A program made the translations under genes and the position numbers. A model generated the notes under the pieces. That model had not been told where the DNA came from, did not search any database, and was given only the letters and a program-made list of their open reading frames with translations. This document shows, in pieces, positions 28,783 to 37,853 of a DNA stretch of 64,000 nt (position 1 is its first letter; every line of letters begins with the position of its first letter). Source of the stretch: Mucilaginibacter sp. PAMC 26640 (GTDB lineage: Bacteria > Bacteroidota > Bacteroidia > Sphingobacteriales > Sphingobacteriaceae); assembly GCA_001596135.1 (NCBI GenBank), contig CP014773.1, positions 2,294,001-2,358,000 on the forward strand, written 5' to 3'.

Positions 28783-29427
28783 TTAATAATCATCGTGTCG
28801 GCTGGGTTTGTCTTCGTCTTCAAACTCATCGTCGCCAAAGCCGAATTCATCCTCTTCTTCTTCCTCTTTTTTATCTTCTTCCGGGTCGTCTATACCTGTA
28901 TCAGTCACTTCAGAAAAATCTTCGGCATCCTCAGGGTTATAAAGCATCTCCGCTATAAAATCGTTATCCTCGTCTTCGGTAGCAACTGCTTCTGCCGTGG
29001 TGTTAAACACGTTACCGAATTGTTTAGGTGCTTCACCGGCAGAGCGTACAACTAATGGATAGGTAACACCCGGTGTTTCATCTAAAATAATTTTCATGAG
29101 TTCCACATGGAAATCAAAAGGGCGGTCGAAGTTGAAGGTATAATAAAATTTTTGGTGCGGGTCATCTATAAAACTGCTCAGTTTTATTTTTTCCATCAGC
29201 GGGATCTTCCTGTCAACCCTTTTTTTATTGGGCAGGTAGGTGATCTCTTCACCTTTCATCCACTGGTCATTACTGATATAAAACGAAGAAGGGAATTCAG
29301 GATTGTAACCGGTGCTTTGGTGAATAGCGCGGTGCAGATCCTCGAACGTTTGGTTTGATTTTACGTCGATATCCCGGCTAACCTCGTCATAATCCTCAAA
29401 AGTAACCCTGAACCTATATAGTGCCAT
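28783..29427 (-). CDS. pRiA4b ORF-3-like protein with acidic C-terminal tail
   Basis: 214 residues. The N-terminal ~150 residues resemble the plasmid pRiA4b ORF-3 domain (ALYRFRVTFEDYDEVSRDI; FEDLHRAIHQSTGYN; FYISNDQW). From about residue 165 the protein is almost pure Asp/Glu (EDKKEEEEEDEFGFGDDEFE), likely disordered. No enzymatic motif is visible. The molecular function of this family is unknown. It lies upstream of miaA on the same strand; the hairpin between them may separate the transcripts. Confidence 0.7.
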   Translation of the reverse strand: MALYRFRVTFEDYDEVSRDIDVKSNQTFEDLHRAIHQSTGYNPEFPSSFYISNDQWMKGEEITYLPNKKRVDRKIPLMEKIKLSSFIDDPHQKFYYTFNFDRPFDFHVELMKIILDETPGVTYPLVVRSAGEAPKQFGNVFNTTAEAVATEDEDNDFIAEMLYNPEDAEDFSEVTDTGIDDPEEDKKEEEEEDEFGFGDDEFEDEDKPSRHDDY

Positions 29428-29464
29428 TTTTTGTAAATTTTGTCAAAAATAATAATGTTTTAAT

Positions 29465-30877
29465 TTAATTTGAGTGCGCCGCAACTTTCAAGCCAATTTC
29501 CAGGCCTTTTTCAATTGTAAAATTTATTGCTGCTTCGCGACTATTAGGAATTTCGCCCTCCAGTATAGCCTCACGGATCTTATTTTTAATAATTCCCACT
29601 TCGCGGCCCTCTCCAATGCCAAAAAGCTGCATGATATCCAGCCCGGTAACCGGCGGCTGCCAGTTGCGGATGCTGTCGCGCTCTTCAACATCTTTCAGTT
29701 TTTGCAATACCAGTTCGAAATTGTTACGATACTTTTTAACCTTGTATTCGTTTTTCGTGGTCACGTCTGCTTTACACAACAGCATTAATGGTTCTATGTC
29801 CTCTCCCGCCTCAAAAAGTAAACGGCGTACTGCCGAATCGGTAACGATAGACTGCGACAAAACGATGGGCCGCAAATGCAGTTGCACCAGTTTCTGCACA
29901 AATTTCATTTTCTCGTTCAGCGGCAATTTGAGCTGTGCGAAGATCTTCGGTACCATGCGTGCGCCTTTATCTTCGTGTCCGTGAAACGTCCAGCCGTGGC
30001 CGGGTTCAAAACGCTTGGTAGGGGGCTTAGCAATATCATGCAATATGGCCGCCCAGCGCAGCCAAAGGTCATCGGTTGTTTCGCAGATATTATCCAATAC
30101 CTGCAGCGTATGGTAAAAATTATCCTTGTGACCCTTACCGTTGATGATCTCCACCCCGTAAAGTGCCACCATTTGTGGAAAAATTAGGTGAAGTAGACCC
30201 GTATCAAACAAATAATTAAAGCCAATGGATGGCTTTTGGGATAGGATGATCTTGTTCAACTCATCTGTTATGCGCTCCTGCGATACGATGTTGATGCGGC
30301 TTAAATTGCTTTTGATAGCAGCAATAGCCTCATCATCAATCCGGAAATTCAGCTGCGATGCAAACCGGATGGCGCGCATCATGCGCAAGGGGTCATCTGA
30401 AAACGTTTCTATCGGGTTAAGCGGCGTGCGGATCAGTTTCTGTTCAATATCTGCAATGCCATTAAAAGGATCGACCAACATGCCATAATTATCCTGGTGC
30501 AAGGTGATGGCTAATGCGTTAATGGTAAAGTCGCGGCGTTTTTGATCGTCGTCCAGGGTGCCATTCTCTACAATAGGCTTGCGCGATTCCGAGCGGTAGC
30601 TTTCCTTGCGGGCACCTACAAACTCCACTTCCACGTCCTGGTATCGCAGCATAGCCGTACCAAAGTTTTTAAAAACCGATACTTTGACATTCAGCTTTGC
30701 GGCAACAGCTTCGGCAAAGGCAATGCCATTACCCAAAACAACAACATCGATATCTTTAGAAGGGCGGTTTAAAAAAATATCGCGCACATATCCTCCAATA
30801 GCATATGCCTGAACATTATGTTCTGCAGCAAGCTTCGAAATAACAGAAAATACGGGATGTTGCAGGTGTTTTTTCAT
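29465..30877 (-). CDS. CCA tRNA nucleotidyltransferase / polynucleotide adenylyltransferase with HD domain
   Basis: 470 residues. The nucleotidyltransferase core has GGYVRD (residues 29-34) and the two metal-binding aspartates in KDIDVVV; the RNA/cofactor motif is [14 protein letters not shown], followed by [18 protein letters not shown]-terminal HD phosphohydrolase domain shows [11 protein letters not shown] and HGHEDKGA. Family members add or repair the CCA end of tRNA, which is needed since the tRNAs here lack encoded CCA. Poly(A) polymerase activity is possible from sequence alone. Confidence 0.9.
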   Translation of the reverse strand: MKKHLQHPVFSVISKLAAEHNVQAYAIGGYVRDIFLNRPSKDIDVVVLGNGIAFAEAVAAKLNVKVSVFKNFGTAMLRYQDVEVEFVGARKESYRSESRKPIVENGTLDDDQKRRDFTINALAITLHQDNYGMLVDPFNGIADIEQKLIRTPLNPIETFSDDPLRMMRAIRFASQLNFRIDDEAIAAIKSNLSRINIVSQERITDELNKIILSQKPSIGFNYLFDTGLLHLIFPQMVALYGVEIINGKGHKDNFYHTLQVLDNICETTDDLWLRWAAILHDIAKPPTKRFEPGHGWTFHGHEDKGARMVPKIFAQLKLPLNEKMKFVQKLVQLHLRPIVLSQSIVTDSAVRRLLFEAGEDIEPLMLLCKADVTTKNEYKVKKYRNNFELVLQKLKDVEERDSIRNWQPPVTGLDIMQLFGIGEGREVGIIKNKIREAILEGEIPNSREAAINFTIEKGLEIGLKVAAHSN

Positions 30878-30932
30878 AAATAAAGCCGCAATGCAACTAT
30901 ATGGGACGCCGTAAATTTAAGGATATTAAAAA

Positions 30933-31499
30933 TTAACGGCGAATAAATTCAAAACTGCCATTAGGGTCCAGCCGCATAATGGTGCTTGGCTTCTTCACTT
31001 CGGTGCTGTACTGGTCAATATCGACCACGTAATCCACTCCGTCAATAATTTCCTGCTCTATCTTCCCAAAATATTCAGGCGAGGGATGGCCGCTTATATT
31101 AGCAGAAGTAGACACGATTGGTTTGCGCAACCGTTGGATGAGCTGCTGGCAAAACGGGTGACTGCTTACCCGTACGCCCACGCTGCCGTCTTCGGCTATC
31201 AGGGAAGGGGAGATGTTACGGGCGCCTGGCATTACCAGTGTAAGCGGATTTTCTGCATACTCAATTAATTGATAAGCAATCTCCGGTACCTCGGTAATAT
31301 AGCTTTGCAGCTTATTATCGGTATCGATAAGAATGATCATACTTTTGCTTTCCTCACGCTGTTTAAGGGCGAAGATCTTTTTTACGGCCTCGGTATTGGT
31401 GGCATCGCAGCCAATACCCCAGATGGTATCGGTAGGGTAAAGGATGATGCCGCCCTCCTGGATCACTTTAAGTGCTTTATTTACTTCGTCCTTAAGCAT
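30933..31499 (-). CDS. L-threonylcarbamoyladenylate synthase (Sua5/YrdC/TsaC type)
   Basis: 188 residues, a YrdC domain without the Sua5 C-terminal extension. The start GGIILYPTDTIWGIGCDATN, then KQREESKSM, LTLVMP, VGVRVSSHPFCQQL and VSTSANISG are typical. It makes threonylcarbamoyl-AMP for the t6A37 modification of tRNAs reading ANN codons. Its start overlaps the end of the glycosyltransferase gene by 8 bases, suggesting coupled translation. Confidence 0.93.
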   Translation of the reverse strand: MLKDEVNKALKVIQEGGIILYPTDTIWGIGCDATNTEAVKKIFALKQREESKSMIILIDTDNKLQSYITEVPEIAYQLIEYAENPLTLVMPGARNISPSLIAEDGSVGVRVSSHPFCQQLIQRLRKPIVSTSANISGHPSPEYFGKIEQEIIDGVDYVVDIDQYSTEVKKPSTIMRLDPNGSFEFIRR

Positions 31500-32619
31500 G
31501 GCGGGTTACCTTATTGTATATGTTCATCATTTGCGCCGCTAAGTTACGGTCTTCAAACCGTTGGGCATAGGCCAGCCCTTCTTTTATCATTTGCTGCTGC
31601 AAATTTCCATCGCTCAATACCTCGTCTATTGCTTTCGCCAAGCCTTGTACGTCATCCGGCCCAACATACCGGCTAAATGGTCCTCCCGCTTCCTCCAGGC
31701 ATGAACCCGTTGCTGCAATAACCGGAATGCCGGAAACCAGCGCCTCGAGTACGGGGATACCAAACCCCTCGTAACGCGATGGGTAGACAAATAGTTTCGC
31801 CAATTGGTAAATTGCCGGAAGATCATCAAAGCTCACATCGTGCAAAAATGTAACACTATCAGCCAATCCCCGCGAAGCCAGGAAAACTTTTACTTTATCC
31901 AGGTAGCCGGTAGGCTTACCTACAACCACAGCGTTTGTATTCGTTTTGGTGTAAGCTAATGCTTTTGCCAGCAGCAACAGGTTCTTACGCTCTTCTATTG
32001 TTCCTACGTTTAATATAAAGCTATCCGGCAGATGGTACTTTTGCTTAACGGCTGCAAGTTTGTCTGCTGATTGCTTCAGCGCAAACTCCGGAGCGCAGCC
32101 TTGATAGACTACGTCAATTTTGTTGGTGTCAATGTTCAGCAACTCAACAAGATCCTGTTTGGTACGTTCGCTGATGGCGATAATTCGGTGCGCCGTTTTG
32201 CAGGCACGTTTGGTTTTGGCGGTGTAGATCAGTCTGTCTATGAAGCCATAGTATTGCGGAAAACGCAAAAAAATGAGATCGTGAATACTCACAACCGATT
32301 TTATACGGGTGTTATCAATGCCAATGGGGAGTTCATAACTTAAGCCGTGGTAAAGATCGATGCCGTCTTTTTCAAGGTTACTCACAATGCCCTTACTACG
32401 CCACAAGGCGGTTAGGTATTTTCCCTTAGGGGTGATGATACTGATGCCGGGAAATTGATCGAAAAAGTTACGCCACTTGTTGGGTTTAAGTTTCGGCGTG
32501 TATAGCAGGTAGGCGTTTTCAGGATAATGCTCCGCCGTGGTTTTTATCAGCCACCGGCTAAAGTTACCCAGGCCGGTATTGTTTAAAAACGCACGTTTGG
32601 CATCGTATCCAAGTTTCAT
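31492..32619 (-). CDS. GT4-type glycosyltransferase
   Basis: 375 residues from the ATG at 32619 (MKLGYDAKRAF); upstream in-frame codons lie in a hairpin repeat and are excluded. The GT-B fold is visible: LGYDAKRAFLNNTGLGNFSR at the N-terminus, the linker NVGTIEERKNLLLLAKAL, and the C-terminal nucleotide-sugar site YPSRYEGFGIPVLEALVSG with the E-x7-E motif. It probably transfers a sugar (often mannose or related) to a cell-surface glycan. The acceptor is unknown. It is the first gene of an operon with the tsaC-type gene. Confidence 0.88.
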   Translation of the reverse strand: MKLGYDAKRAFLNNTGLGNFSRWLIKTTAEHYPENAYLLYTPKLKPNKWRNFFDQFPGISIITPKGKYLTALWRSKGIVSNLEKDGIDLYHGLSYELPIGIDNTRIKSVVSIHDLIFLRFPQYYGFIDRLIYTAKTKRACKTAHRIIAISERTKQDLVELLNIDTNKIDVVYQGCAPEFALKQSADKLAAVKQKYHLPDSFILNVGTIEERKNLLLLAKALAYTKTNTNAVVVGKPTGYLDKVKVFLASRGLADSVTFLHDVSFDDLPAIYQLAKLFVYPSRYEGFGIPVLEALVSGIPVIAATGSCLEEAGGPFSRYVGPDDVQGLAKAIDEVLSDGNLQQQMIKEGLAYAQRFEDRNLAAQMMNIYNKVTRHA

Positions 32620-32634
32620 TAAATGTGAGATATT

Positions 32635-32684
32635 AGATATGAGATGTGAGACAGAAGAAAAGTTTAATCTCAAATCTCATATCT
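32635..32684. repeat. TGAGATATGAGA-type hairpin repeat
   Basis: AGATATGAGATGTGAGA (32635-32651) and TCTCAAATCTCATATCT (32668-32684) pair with one mismatch around a 16-base loop. It lies after dapD and before the glycosyltransferase start. Similar GATTTGAGAC/GTCTCAAATC pairs occur in the rplL-rpoB gap. Confidence 0.65.
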
Positions 32685-32701
32685 CACATCTCAAATCTAT
32701 A

Positions 32702-33517
32702 TTATACGGCTACGTTATTTTCCCTTAAAGCATCATTCAGCGATGTCTTTTTATCAGTAGATTCTTTACGCGTGCCGATGATCAGCGCACAAGGCACCTG
32801 GTATTCGCCGGCGGCAAATTTCTTGGCGTATGAGCCTGGTATCACTACCGAACGCGCAGGCACTCGGCCTTTATATTCAATTGGCTCTGGCCCTGTAACA
32901 TCTATTATTTTGGTTGATGCAGTAAGTACTACATTAGCACCTAAAACCGCCTCAGATTCTACGTGGACACCTTCAACAACAATAGCACGTGATCCAAGGA
33001 AGCAATTATCCTCAATGATAACAGGGGCAGCCTGCACCGGCTCTAACACACCACCGATACCAACACCACCACTCAAATGTACATGCTTACCAATCTGCGC
33101 GCAGGAACCTACAGTAGCCCAGGTATCCACCATTGTGCCTTCATCCACATAAGCACCAATGTTTACGTACGATGGCATCATGATAACGCCTTTAGCCAGG
33201 TAAGCACCATAACGGGCAATACCATGAGGTACCACGCGTACACCAAGCTCTTTGTAGTTGGTCTTCAGTTTCATTTTATCATGAAACACAAAAGGGCCGG
33301 TTTTAATTTCTTCCATGGCACGGGTAGGGAAGTATAAGATCACGGCTTTCTTGATCCAGTCGTTAGTATGCCAGCGGGTGCCAATCAGTTCGGCAACGCG
33401 CATCTCACCTTTATCCAGGCGATCGATAACCGTATTTATAGCATTGATGTAGTCGTTCTCGCTCAGCAGCGTACGATTTTCCCAGGCTTCTTCTATCAGT
33501 TTTTTAAGTTCTTGCAT
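32702..33517 (-). CDS. dapD: 2,3,4,5-tetrahydropyridine-2,6-dicarboxylate N-succinyltransferase
   Basis: 271 residues from the ATG at 33517; a TTG two codons earlier is less likely. The left-handed beta-helix is shown by hexapeptide repeats (GVIMMPSYVNIGAYVDEGTM, WATVGSCAQIGKHVHLSGGV, CFLGSRAIVVEGVHV). It succinylates the lysine/diaminopimelate intermediate, using the succinylase branch for cell wall and lysine. It is not clustered with other dap genes here. Confidence 0.97.
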   Translation of the reverse strand: MQELKKLIEEAWENRTLLSENDYINAINTVIDRLDKGEMRVAELIGTRWHTNDWIKKAVILYFPTRAMEEIKTGPFVFHDKMKLKTNYKELGVRVVPHGIARYGAYLAKGVIMMPSYVNIGAYVDEGTMVDTWATVGSCAQIGKHVHLSGGVGIGGVLEPVQAAPVIIEDNCFLGSRAIVVEGVHVESEAVLGANVVLTASTKIIDVTGPEPIEYKGRVPARSVVIPGSYAKKFAAGEYQVPCALIIGTRKESTDKKTSLNDALRENNVAV

Positions 33518-33613
33518 TATCAAAAATAAATTTTGTCAAATTAAAGGATTTTTGGGGAGATTTGTTTGTCATTGCTGTAGCCAAGGATTAAAATATTAAA
33601 TAACAGGGTGATT

Positions 33614-33892
33614 ATGTCTGATAAGAAACGGAAGAACTTTCTTAAAATAGTAAATTACAAAAAAACAGGAAGAACAATTTTTTGAGTGGCCTGCCCATTC
33701 CTGTCGCTGAATTTGTAGAATTGTTTGATTTTGTAAACGACAAACTTGAGCAATTGGTTGTGACCATACCGTATATTACGTTACCCATTATTACAGTGCA
33801 AACAAGTTAACTGAAGAGAAGGTTATACACTGGATAAAGAAAAATGACGGGTTATTCTGACTGCGAAGTAATTTATAATGTTGAGGGGTTGT
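33614..33892 (+). pseudogene. degraded DUF2695 gene with several frameshifts
   Basis: An ATG at 33614 opens MSDKKRKNFL, but the frame stops after about 24 codons. Further coding-like pieces follow in other frames: GLPIPVAEFVELFDFVNDKL (33688, another frame), CDHTVYYVTHYYSANKLTE (33759, third frame) and GYSDCEVIYNVE (33850, shifted again). In order these match the DUF2695 pattern, whose landmarks are a P-[ML]-P turn, CDHT and G-Y-C-D-C-E-V. At least three shifts are needed, so it is not functional. The second Cys of the DCEV segment has a Ser before it instead of Cys. It fills the only long gap between dapD and the S4 protein. Confidence 0.7.
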
Positions 33893-33929
33893 TAAGGCGC
33901 TTTACGCGCAAAGCTGTATTGATAATATT

Positions 33930-34349
33930 ATGCCTGAAAAAGAAAAATTAAGAATCGATAAATATTTGTGGGCCATCCGCATGTTTAAAACGCGTACACT
34001 GGCTTCTGATGCCTGCAAGGCTGGCCGTGTAAAATTAAATGGCACCAATATCAAACCGGCCCACGAGGTGCGCGTTGGCGAAACCTACCAGATCTCCAAA
34101 GGGCCAGATCGGAAGATCATTATGGTAGGCGGTTTATTAGAGAACAGGGTAGATGCCAAAACTGCCGTAAACTTTTACCAGGACCTTACCCCGGTAGAGC
34201 AAACGGTGGCCTTTAAATCGATGTTCCATGCGCCGCTGTTAAAACGTGACCGCGGCACCGGCCGCCCCACTAAACGCGATCGCCGCGAAACAGATGACCT
34301 GAAGGATAATTTGTTTGATAAACCGGAAGAGGAGCGTAAAGATGAATAA
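33930..34349 (+). CDS. RNA-binding S4 domain protein, Hsp15/HslR-like
   Basis: 139 residues. An S4 domain occupies 1-65 (RIDKYLWAIRMFKTRTLASD; AGRVKLNGTNIKPAHEVRVG). The basic C-terminus (RDRGTGRPTKRDRR) ends in an acidic tail. Hsp15 in E. coli binds 50S subunits carrying nascent chains after ribosome splitting; the same role here is by homology. Confidence 0.88.
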   Translation: MPEKEKLRIDKYLWAIRMFKTRTLASDACKAGRVKLNGTNIKPAHEVRVGETYQISKGPDRKIIMVGGLLENRVDAKTAVNFYQDLTPVEQTVAFKSMFHAPLLKRDRGTGRPTKRDRRETDDLKDNLFDKPEEERKDE

Positions 34350-34661
34350 AATGAGTTAGGAAGTAGTCAACACATTAGTAAATGATAATGATCCGCAAAT
34401 TGCTGATGCCGCACCTACGGATAAAATATTATCGTCTTTTTACTACAACACGTTACTTCTCCGGAGCGCAAGTGCGTTAGGCGCTGCAGGAGCCAGGTGT
34501 TTATAGCCGTTAAAATAATTTCTTAAAGCTCCTTAGGTGCTACCTGCCCGAACCCCTCTCACGCCGCTCTTTATCAAAACGGATGTTAGAATTTATCCCT
34601 ATTTTTGGCCCTTTATAACCGCCCGCGCACAAAATGCTGCCGGCTGTGTTAATCTATCTAC
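34350..34661. other. intergenic region without a gene
   Basis: No open frame of note. It contains a weak hairpin CTCC..AGCGC/GCGCT..GGAG at 34459-34492 and two opposed GCACCTA/TAGGTGC motifs (about 34411 and 34535), which look like a decayed intergenic repeat. I see no firm promoter for the downstream gene. Confidence 0.35.
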
Positions 34662-35957
34662 ATGAAAGACAGCTACCAGGCTTCAGAATTTAAAATAGCG
34701 GTAATAGGTTTGGGCTACGTGGGCCTGCCGCTGGCTATTGAGTTCGCCAAAAAATATAATGTATTAGGTTTCGATACCGATGAACAGCGTGTGCTGGAGC
34801 TGAGCCTTGGAACCGACCGTACCCAGGAAGCCAACGCGGATGATCTGCAAACGGTAATGAAACATTCCGCTACCGCCGGGTTGAAGATCTCGGCTGATGT
34901 GGAGGAACTGAACAATTGTAATACCTATATTGTAACTGTACCAACACCTATCGATCAGTTCAAAGCACCTGATCTGGGTCCGCTTTTAAAGGCATCGGAA
35001 ATGTTAGGTACTGTTTTAAAACCCGGCGACCTGGTGATCTACGAATCTACCGTGTACCCGGGCTGTACCGAAGAAGATTGCATCCCGGTATTGGAACAGG
35101 CATCCGGACTGAAATTTAACGAAGACTTTTTTGCCGGCTATTCACCTGAGCGGATCAATCCAGGCGATAAGATCAATACCCTTACCAAAATTAAAAAGGT
35201 GACCAGCGGCTCTACCCCGGAGGTTGCGCAACGGGTGGATGACCTGTACGCATCTATTATAGAAGCGGGCACTCATAAAGCGCCGAGCATCAGGGTGGCC
35301 GAAGCGTCAAAAGCGATTGAAAATGCCCAGCGTGATGTAAATATCTCGTTCGTAAACGAACTGGCGCTGATCTTTGACCGGATGGGTATCGATACCAATG
35401 ATGTTTTGGAAGCGGCTGCTACCAAATGGAACTTTTTGAAATATAAACCCGGCCTGGTTGGCGGCCATTGCATCGGGGTAGATCCCTACTACCTGGCCCA
35501 TAAGGCCGAGTCTTTAGGTTACCAGCCTCAGGTGATCCTTTCCGGGCGCAGGGTAAATGATATTATGGGCGAATTTGTGGCAGGCAAGGTCATAAAGCTG
35601 CTGATTGCAAAAGGGCATGATATTTCACAGGCCAATGCGCTGATGCTTGGCATCACCTTTAAAGAAAATTGCAGCGATGTGCGCAACAGCAAGGTGGTTG
35701 ACATCTGCACTGAATTGAAAGCCTTCGGTATCAACGTAGACGTATACGATCCCTGGGCTGACCCTGAAAAGGTGAAACAGGTATACGATATCGAGATGAT
35801 CCCGGCGATAGAAAAGCAGTACGATGCCATCATTTTAGCAGTAGCCCACCGGGAGTTTCTGGAAATTGATTTTACGACGATCACCAACGGCAGCGGCAGC
35901 GTTATTTACGATACCAAAGCTTTTTTAAACCGGGATATCGTAGATGCCCGTTTGTAA
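34662..35957 (+). CDS. nucleotide sugar dehydrogenase, UDP-HexNAc/UDP-GalNAc dehydrogenase type (TviB/WbpA-like)
   Basis: 431 residues. The N-terminal NAD-binding motif is IAVIGLGYVGLPLAIEFAKK, the middle has ESTVYPGCTEE and GYSPERINPGDK, and the catalytic cysteine lies in GLVGGHCIGVDPYYL. The sequence GTDRTQEA after the first Rossmann half matches the TviB/VipA branch that oxidises UDP-N-acetylhexosamines. It oxidises a UDP-sugar to the uronate for capsule or O-antigen. The Kdo genes downstream support an envelope-polysaccharide role, although 223 bases separate them. Confidence 0.9.
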   Translation: MKDSYQASEFKIAVIGLGYVGLPLAIEFAKKYNVLGFDTDEQRVLELSLGTDRTQEANADDLQTVMKHSATAGLKISADVEELNNCNTYIVTVPTPIDQFKAPDLGPLLKASEMLGTVLKPGDLVIYESTVYPGCTEEDCIPVLEQASGLKFNEDFFAGYSPERINPGDKINTLTKIKKVTSGSTPEVAQRVDDLYASIIEAGTHKAPSIRVAEASKAIENAQRDVNISFVNELALIFDRMGIDTNDVLEAAATKWNFLKYKPGLVGGHCIGVDPYYLAHKAESLGYQPQVILSGRRVNDIMGEFVAGKVIKLLIAKGHDISQANALMLGITFKENCSDVRNSKVVDICTELKAFGINVDVYDPWADPEKVKQVYDIEMIPAIEKQYDAIILAVAHREFLEIDFTTITNGSGSVIYDTKAFLNRDIVDARL

Positions 35958-36036
35958 TGAGGATTAGCATCCTGATTTGATCGTTTTTACAATTAATTGA
36001 CAGTCAGTTTTTTATAAAGAGTTGATTTTAAATTAC

Positions 36037-36056
36037 GTTAAGTTGTGTTAAGTTGA
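36037..36056. repeat. short direct repeat before kdsD
   Basis: GTTAAGTTGT is followed directly by GTTAAGTTGA. A regulator site is possible but nothing else supports one. Confidence 0.3.
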
Positions 36057-36180
36057 ATTTGGCTTGCAGGTATGACTTGTGCACTTGTAAAAGCGAAGCA
36101 GCCCACCGCTTACCGCCTTTATGCTATGTGATTTTTTGAGTATTATTGCAGCTTCCAAAGCATCGGAGCTTTTATAGCCA

Positions 36181-37116
36181 ATGAAGAGTATCGCCCAAAA
36201 AGTATTTGATATAGAGATTGAATCATTGCAGCATGTGGCATCTATGATAGATGAACAGTTTTCGCAGGCTGTGGAGGCTATTCTGCAATCGAAAGGAAAG
36301 CTGGTTGTTTGCGGCATGGGCAAAAGCGGGCATATCGGTAAAAAGATTTCGGCCACGCTCACCAGCACTGGTACACAAAGCTTTTTTATGCACCCTGCCG
36401 AAGCATTCCATGGCGATTTGGGCATGGTAGGGGAGAACGATATTATCCTGATCTTATCCTACTCCGGCGAAACAGAAGAAGTGCTTAAACTGGTGCCGTT
36501 TATAAAGTGGCACAAAAACCTATCAATAGCCATCACCGGCAACCCCGAATCTACATTGGCAAAAAATGCCACTTACCATTTAAATGTAGGGATTAAACAA
36601 GAGGCTTGTCCCCTGGAGCTGGCGCCAACCTCGTCTACCACGGCCACTTTGGTAATGGGGGATGCGCTTGCTGTAGCATTGATGACAGCGAGAGATTTTA
36701 GTCCCGATGATTTTGCGAGGTTCCATCCCGGTGGCCGTTTAGGCAGAAAGCTTTTAGTGAAAGTAAAAGATTTGATGCGAACCGATAACCTGCCTTTTTT
36801 GGAGGAAGATGCTACGTTTACACAGCTCATCATCCGCATGTCGGAAGGGAAACTGGGCATGGTGGTACTGGGTACGGCGGATAGGGTAGTCGGCGTAGTA
36901 ACGGACGGTGACTTGCGCCGCGGGTTAGTTAAATATAATAACCTGCAGCAATTGCCAATCACCACGATCATGAACGGAAATCCCATTATTGTAAATGATA
37001 ATCTGCTGATATACGATGCCGAGGCATTGATGCTGGAGCGGAAAATAACCACGTTGCTGGTAAAGGATGCCGGGGATAAAGTAACAGGTGTTTACCAGAT
37101 TTTTAACCAGGTATGA
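36181..37116 (+). CDS. kdsD: arabinose-5-phosphate isomerase (KpsF/GutQ family)
   Basis: 311 residues. An SIS domain (VVCGMGKSGHIGKKISATLT; ALSYSGETEE-like ILSYSGETEEVLKL) is followed by the LELAPTSSTTATLVMGDALA motif and two CBS domains (VKDLMRTDNLPFL; ITTIMNGNPIIV). It converts ribulose-5-phosphate to arabinose-5-phosphate, the first committed step toward Kdo. It overlaps kdsB by 4 bases, so the three Kdo genes form one operon. Confidence 0.95.
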   Translation: MKSIAQKVFDIEIESLQHVASMIDEQFSQAVEAILQSKGKLVVCGMGKSGHIGKKISATLTSTGTQSFFMHPAEAFHGDLGMVGENDIILILSYSGETEEVLKLVPFIKWHKNLSIAITGNPESTLAKNATYHLNVGIKQEACPLELAPTSSTTATLVMGDALAVALMTARDFSPDDFARFHPGGRLGRKLLVKVKDLMRTDNLPFLEEDATFTQLIIRMSEGKLGMVVLGTADRVVGVVTDGDLRRGLVKYNNLQQLPITTIMNGNPIIVNDNLLIYDAEALMLERKITTLLVKDAGDKVTGVYQIFNQV

Positions 37117-37853
37117 AAACCATAATTGTAATCCCAGCCCGTTTAAAATCTACCCGTTTGCCGGATAAGGTTATGCTTGATCTGGGCGGGAAAACTGTTA
37201 TCCAACGGGTGTATGAAGCTTGCATTCAAGCCAAGCTGCACCAGGAAGTTTGGATAGCGGCTGATAGCGATGTGGTGTTTAACCTGTGCAAACAGTTTAC
37301 GCCGAATGTTGTCATGACCAAAGAGAGCCACCCCAGCGGTACCGACCGGATTGCTGAGGTGGTGGAGAAGATCCCCTGCGATATGGTGATCAATGTACAG
37401 GGCGACGAGCCTTTTTTTGATGCCAGCATTATTGACAGGTTGATTGATGCCATGCAAAACAGTGATGCTGCCATGGCCAGCGTTTGTGCCCCGGTAGAAA
37501 GTATGGATGAGCTGCATAACCCCAACCTGGTTAAAGTGGTAACAGATGTAAACGGCTACGCTTTGTATTTTTCGAGATTCAGGATCCCGTATTCACGGGA
37601 TAAGATCCTGGAGGATGCTGCAGGGTATAAAAAGCATATGGGTGTTTACGCTTACCGGGCGGATTTTCTGCCTGAATTTGTTCGGTTGCCGGTATCTTTT
37701 TTAGAGGGATCGGAAAAGCTGGAACAATTGCGGGCTTTAGAGAATGGTTATAAAATTAAAATGATTGAAGTTGCTGGTTTTGAAAAGGGCATAGACACCC
37801 CTGAGGACCTGGAACTTGCACGTAAAAAATTAGCGAACAATGGCATTATATAA
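37113..37853 (+). CDS. kdsB: 3-deoxy-manno-octulosonate cytidylyltransferase
   Basis: 246 residues. The nucleotide-binding start VIPARLKSTRLPDKVMLDLG, then HPSGTDRIAEV and VINVQGDEPF, are the family markers. It makes CMP-Kdo from Kdo and CTP for lipid A core assembly. It overlaps kdsD by 4 bases (ATGA type) and kdsA by 14 bases. No kdsC phosphatase lies in the operon. Confidence 0.97.
   Translation: MKTIIVIPARLKSTRLPDKVMLDLGGKTVIQRVYEACIQAKLHQEVWIAADSDVVFNLCKQFTPNVVMTKESHPSGTDRIAEVVEKIPCDMVINVQGDEPFFDASIIDRLIDAMQNSDAAMASVCAPVESMDELHNPNLVKVVTDVNGYALYFSRFRIPYSRDKILEDAAGYKKHMGVYAYRADFLPEFVRLPVSFLEGSEKLEQLRALENGYKIKMIEVAGFEKGIDTPEDLELARKKLANNGII

Noticed and set aside
32620..32673. longer N-terminus of the glycosyltransferase
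   Set aside because: The extra codons are the TGAGATATGAGA repeat; the family sequence begins at 32619.
34350..34661. riboswitch or promoter for the sugar dehydrogenase
   Set aside because: No known riboswitch fold or TAnnTTTG element was convincing.
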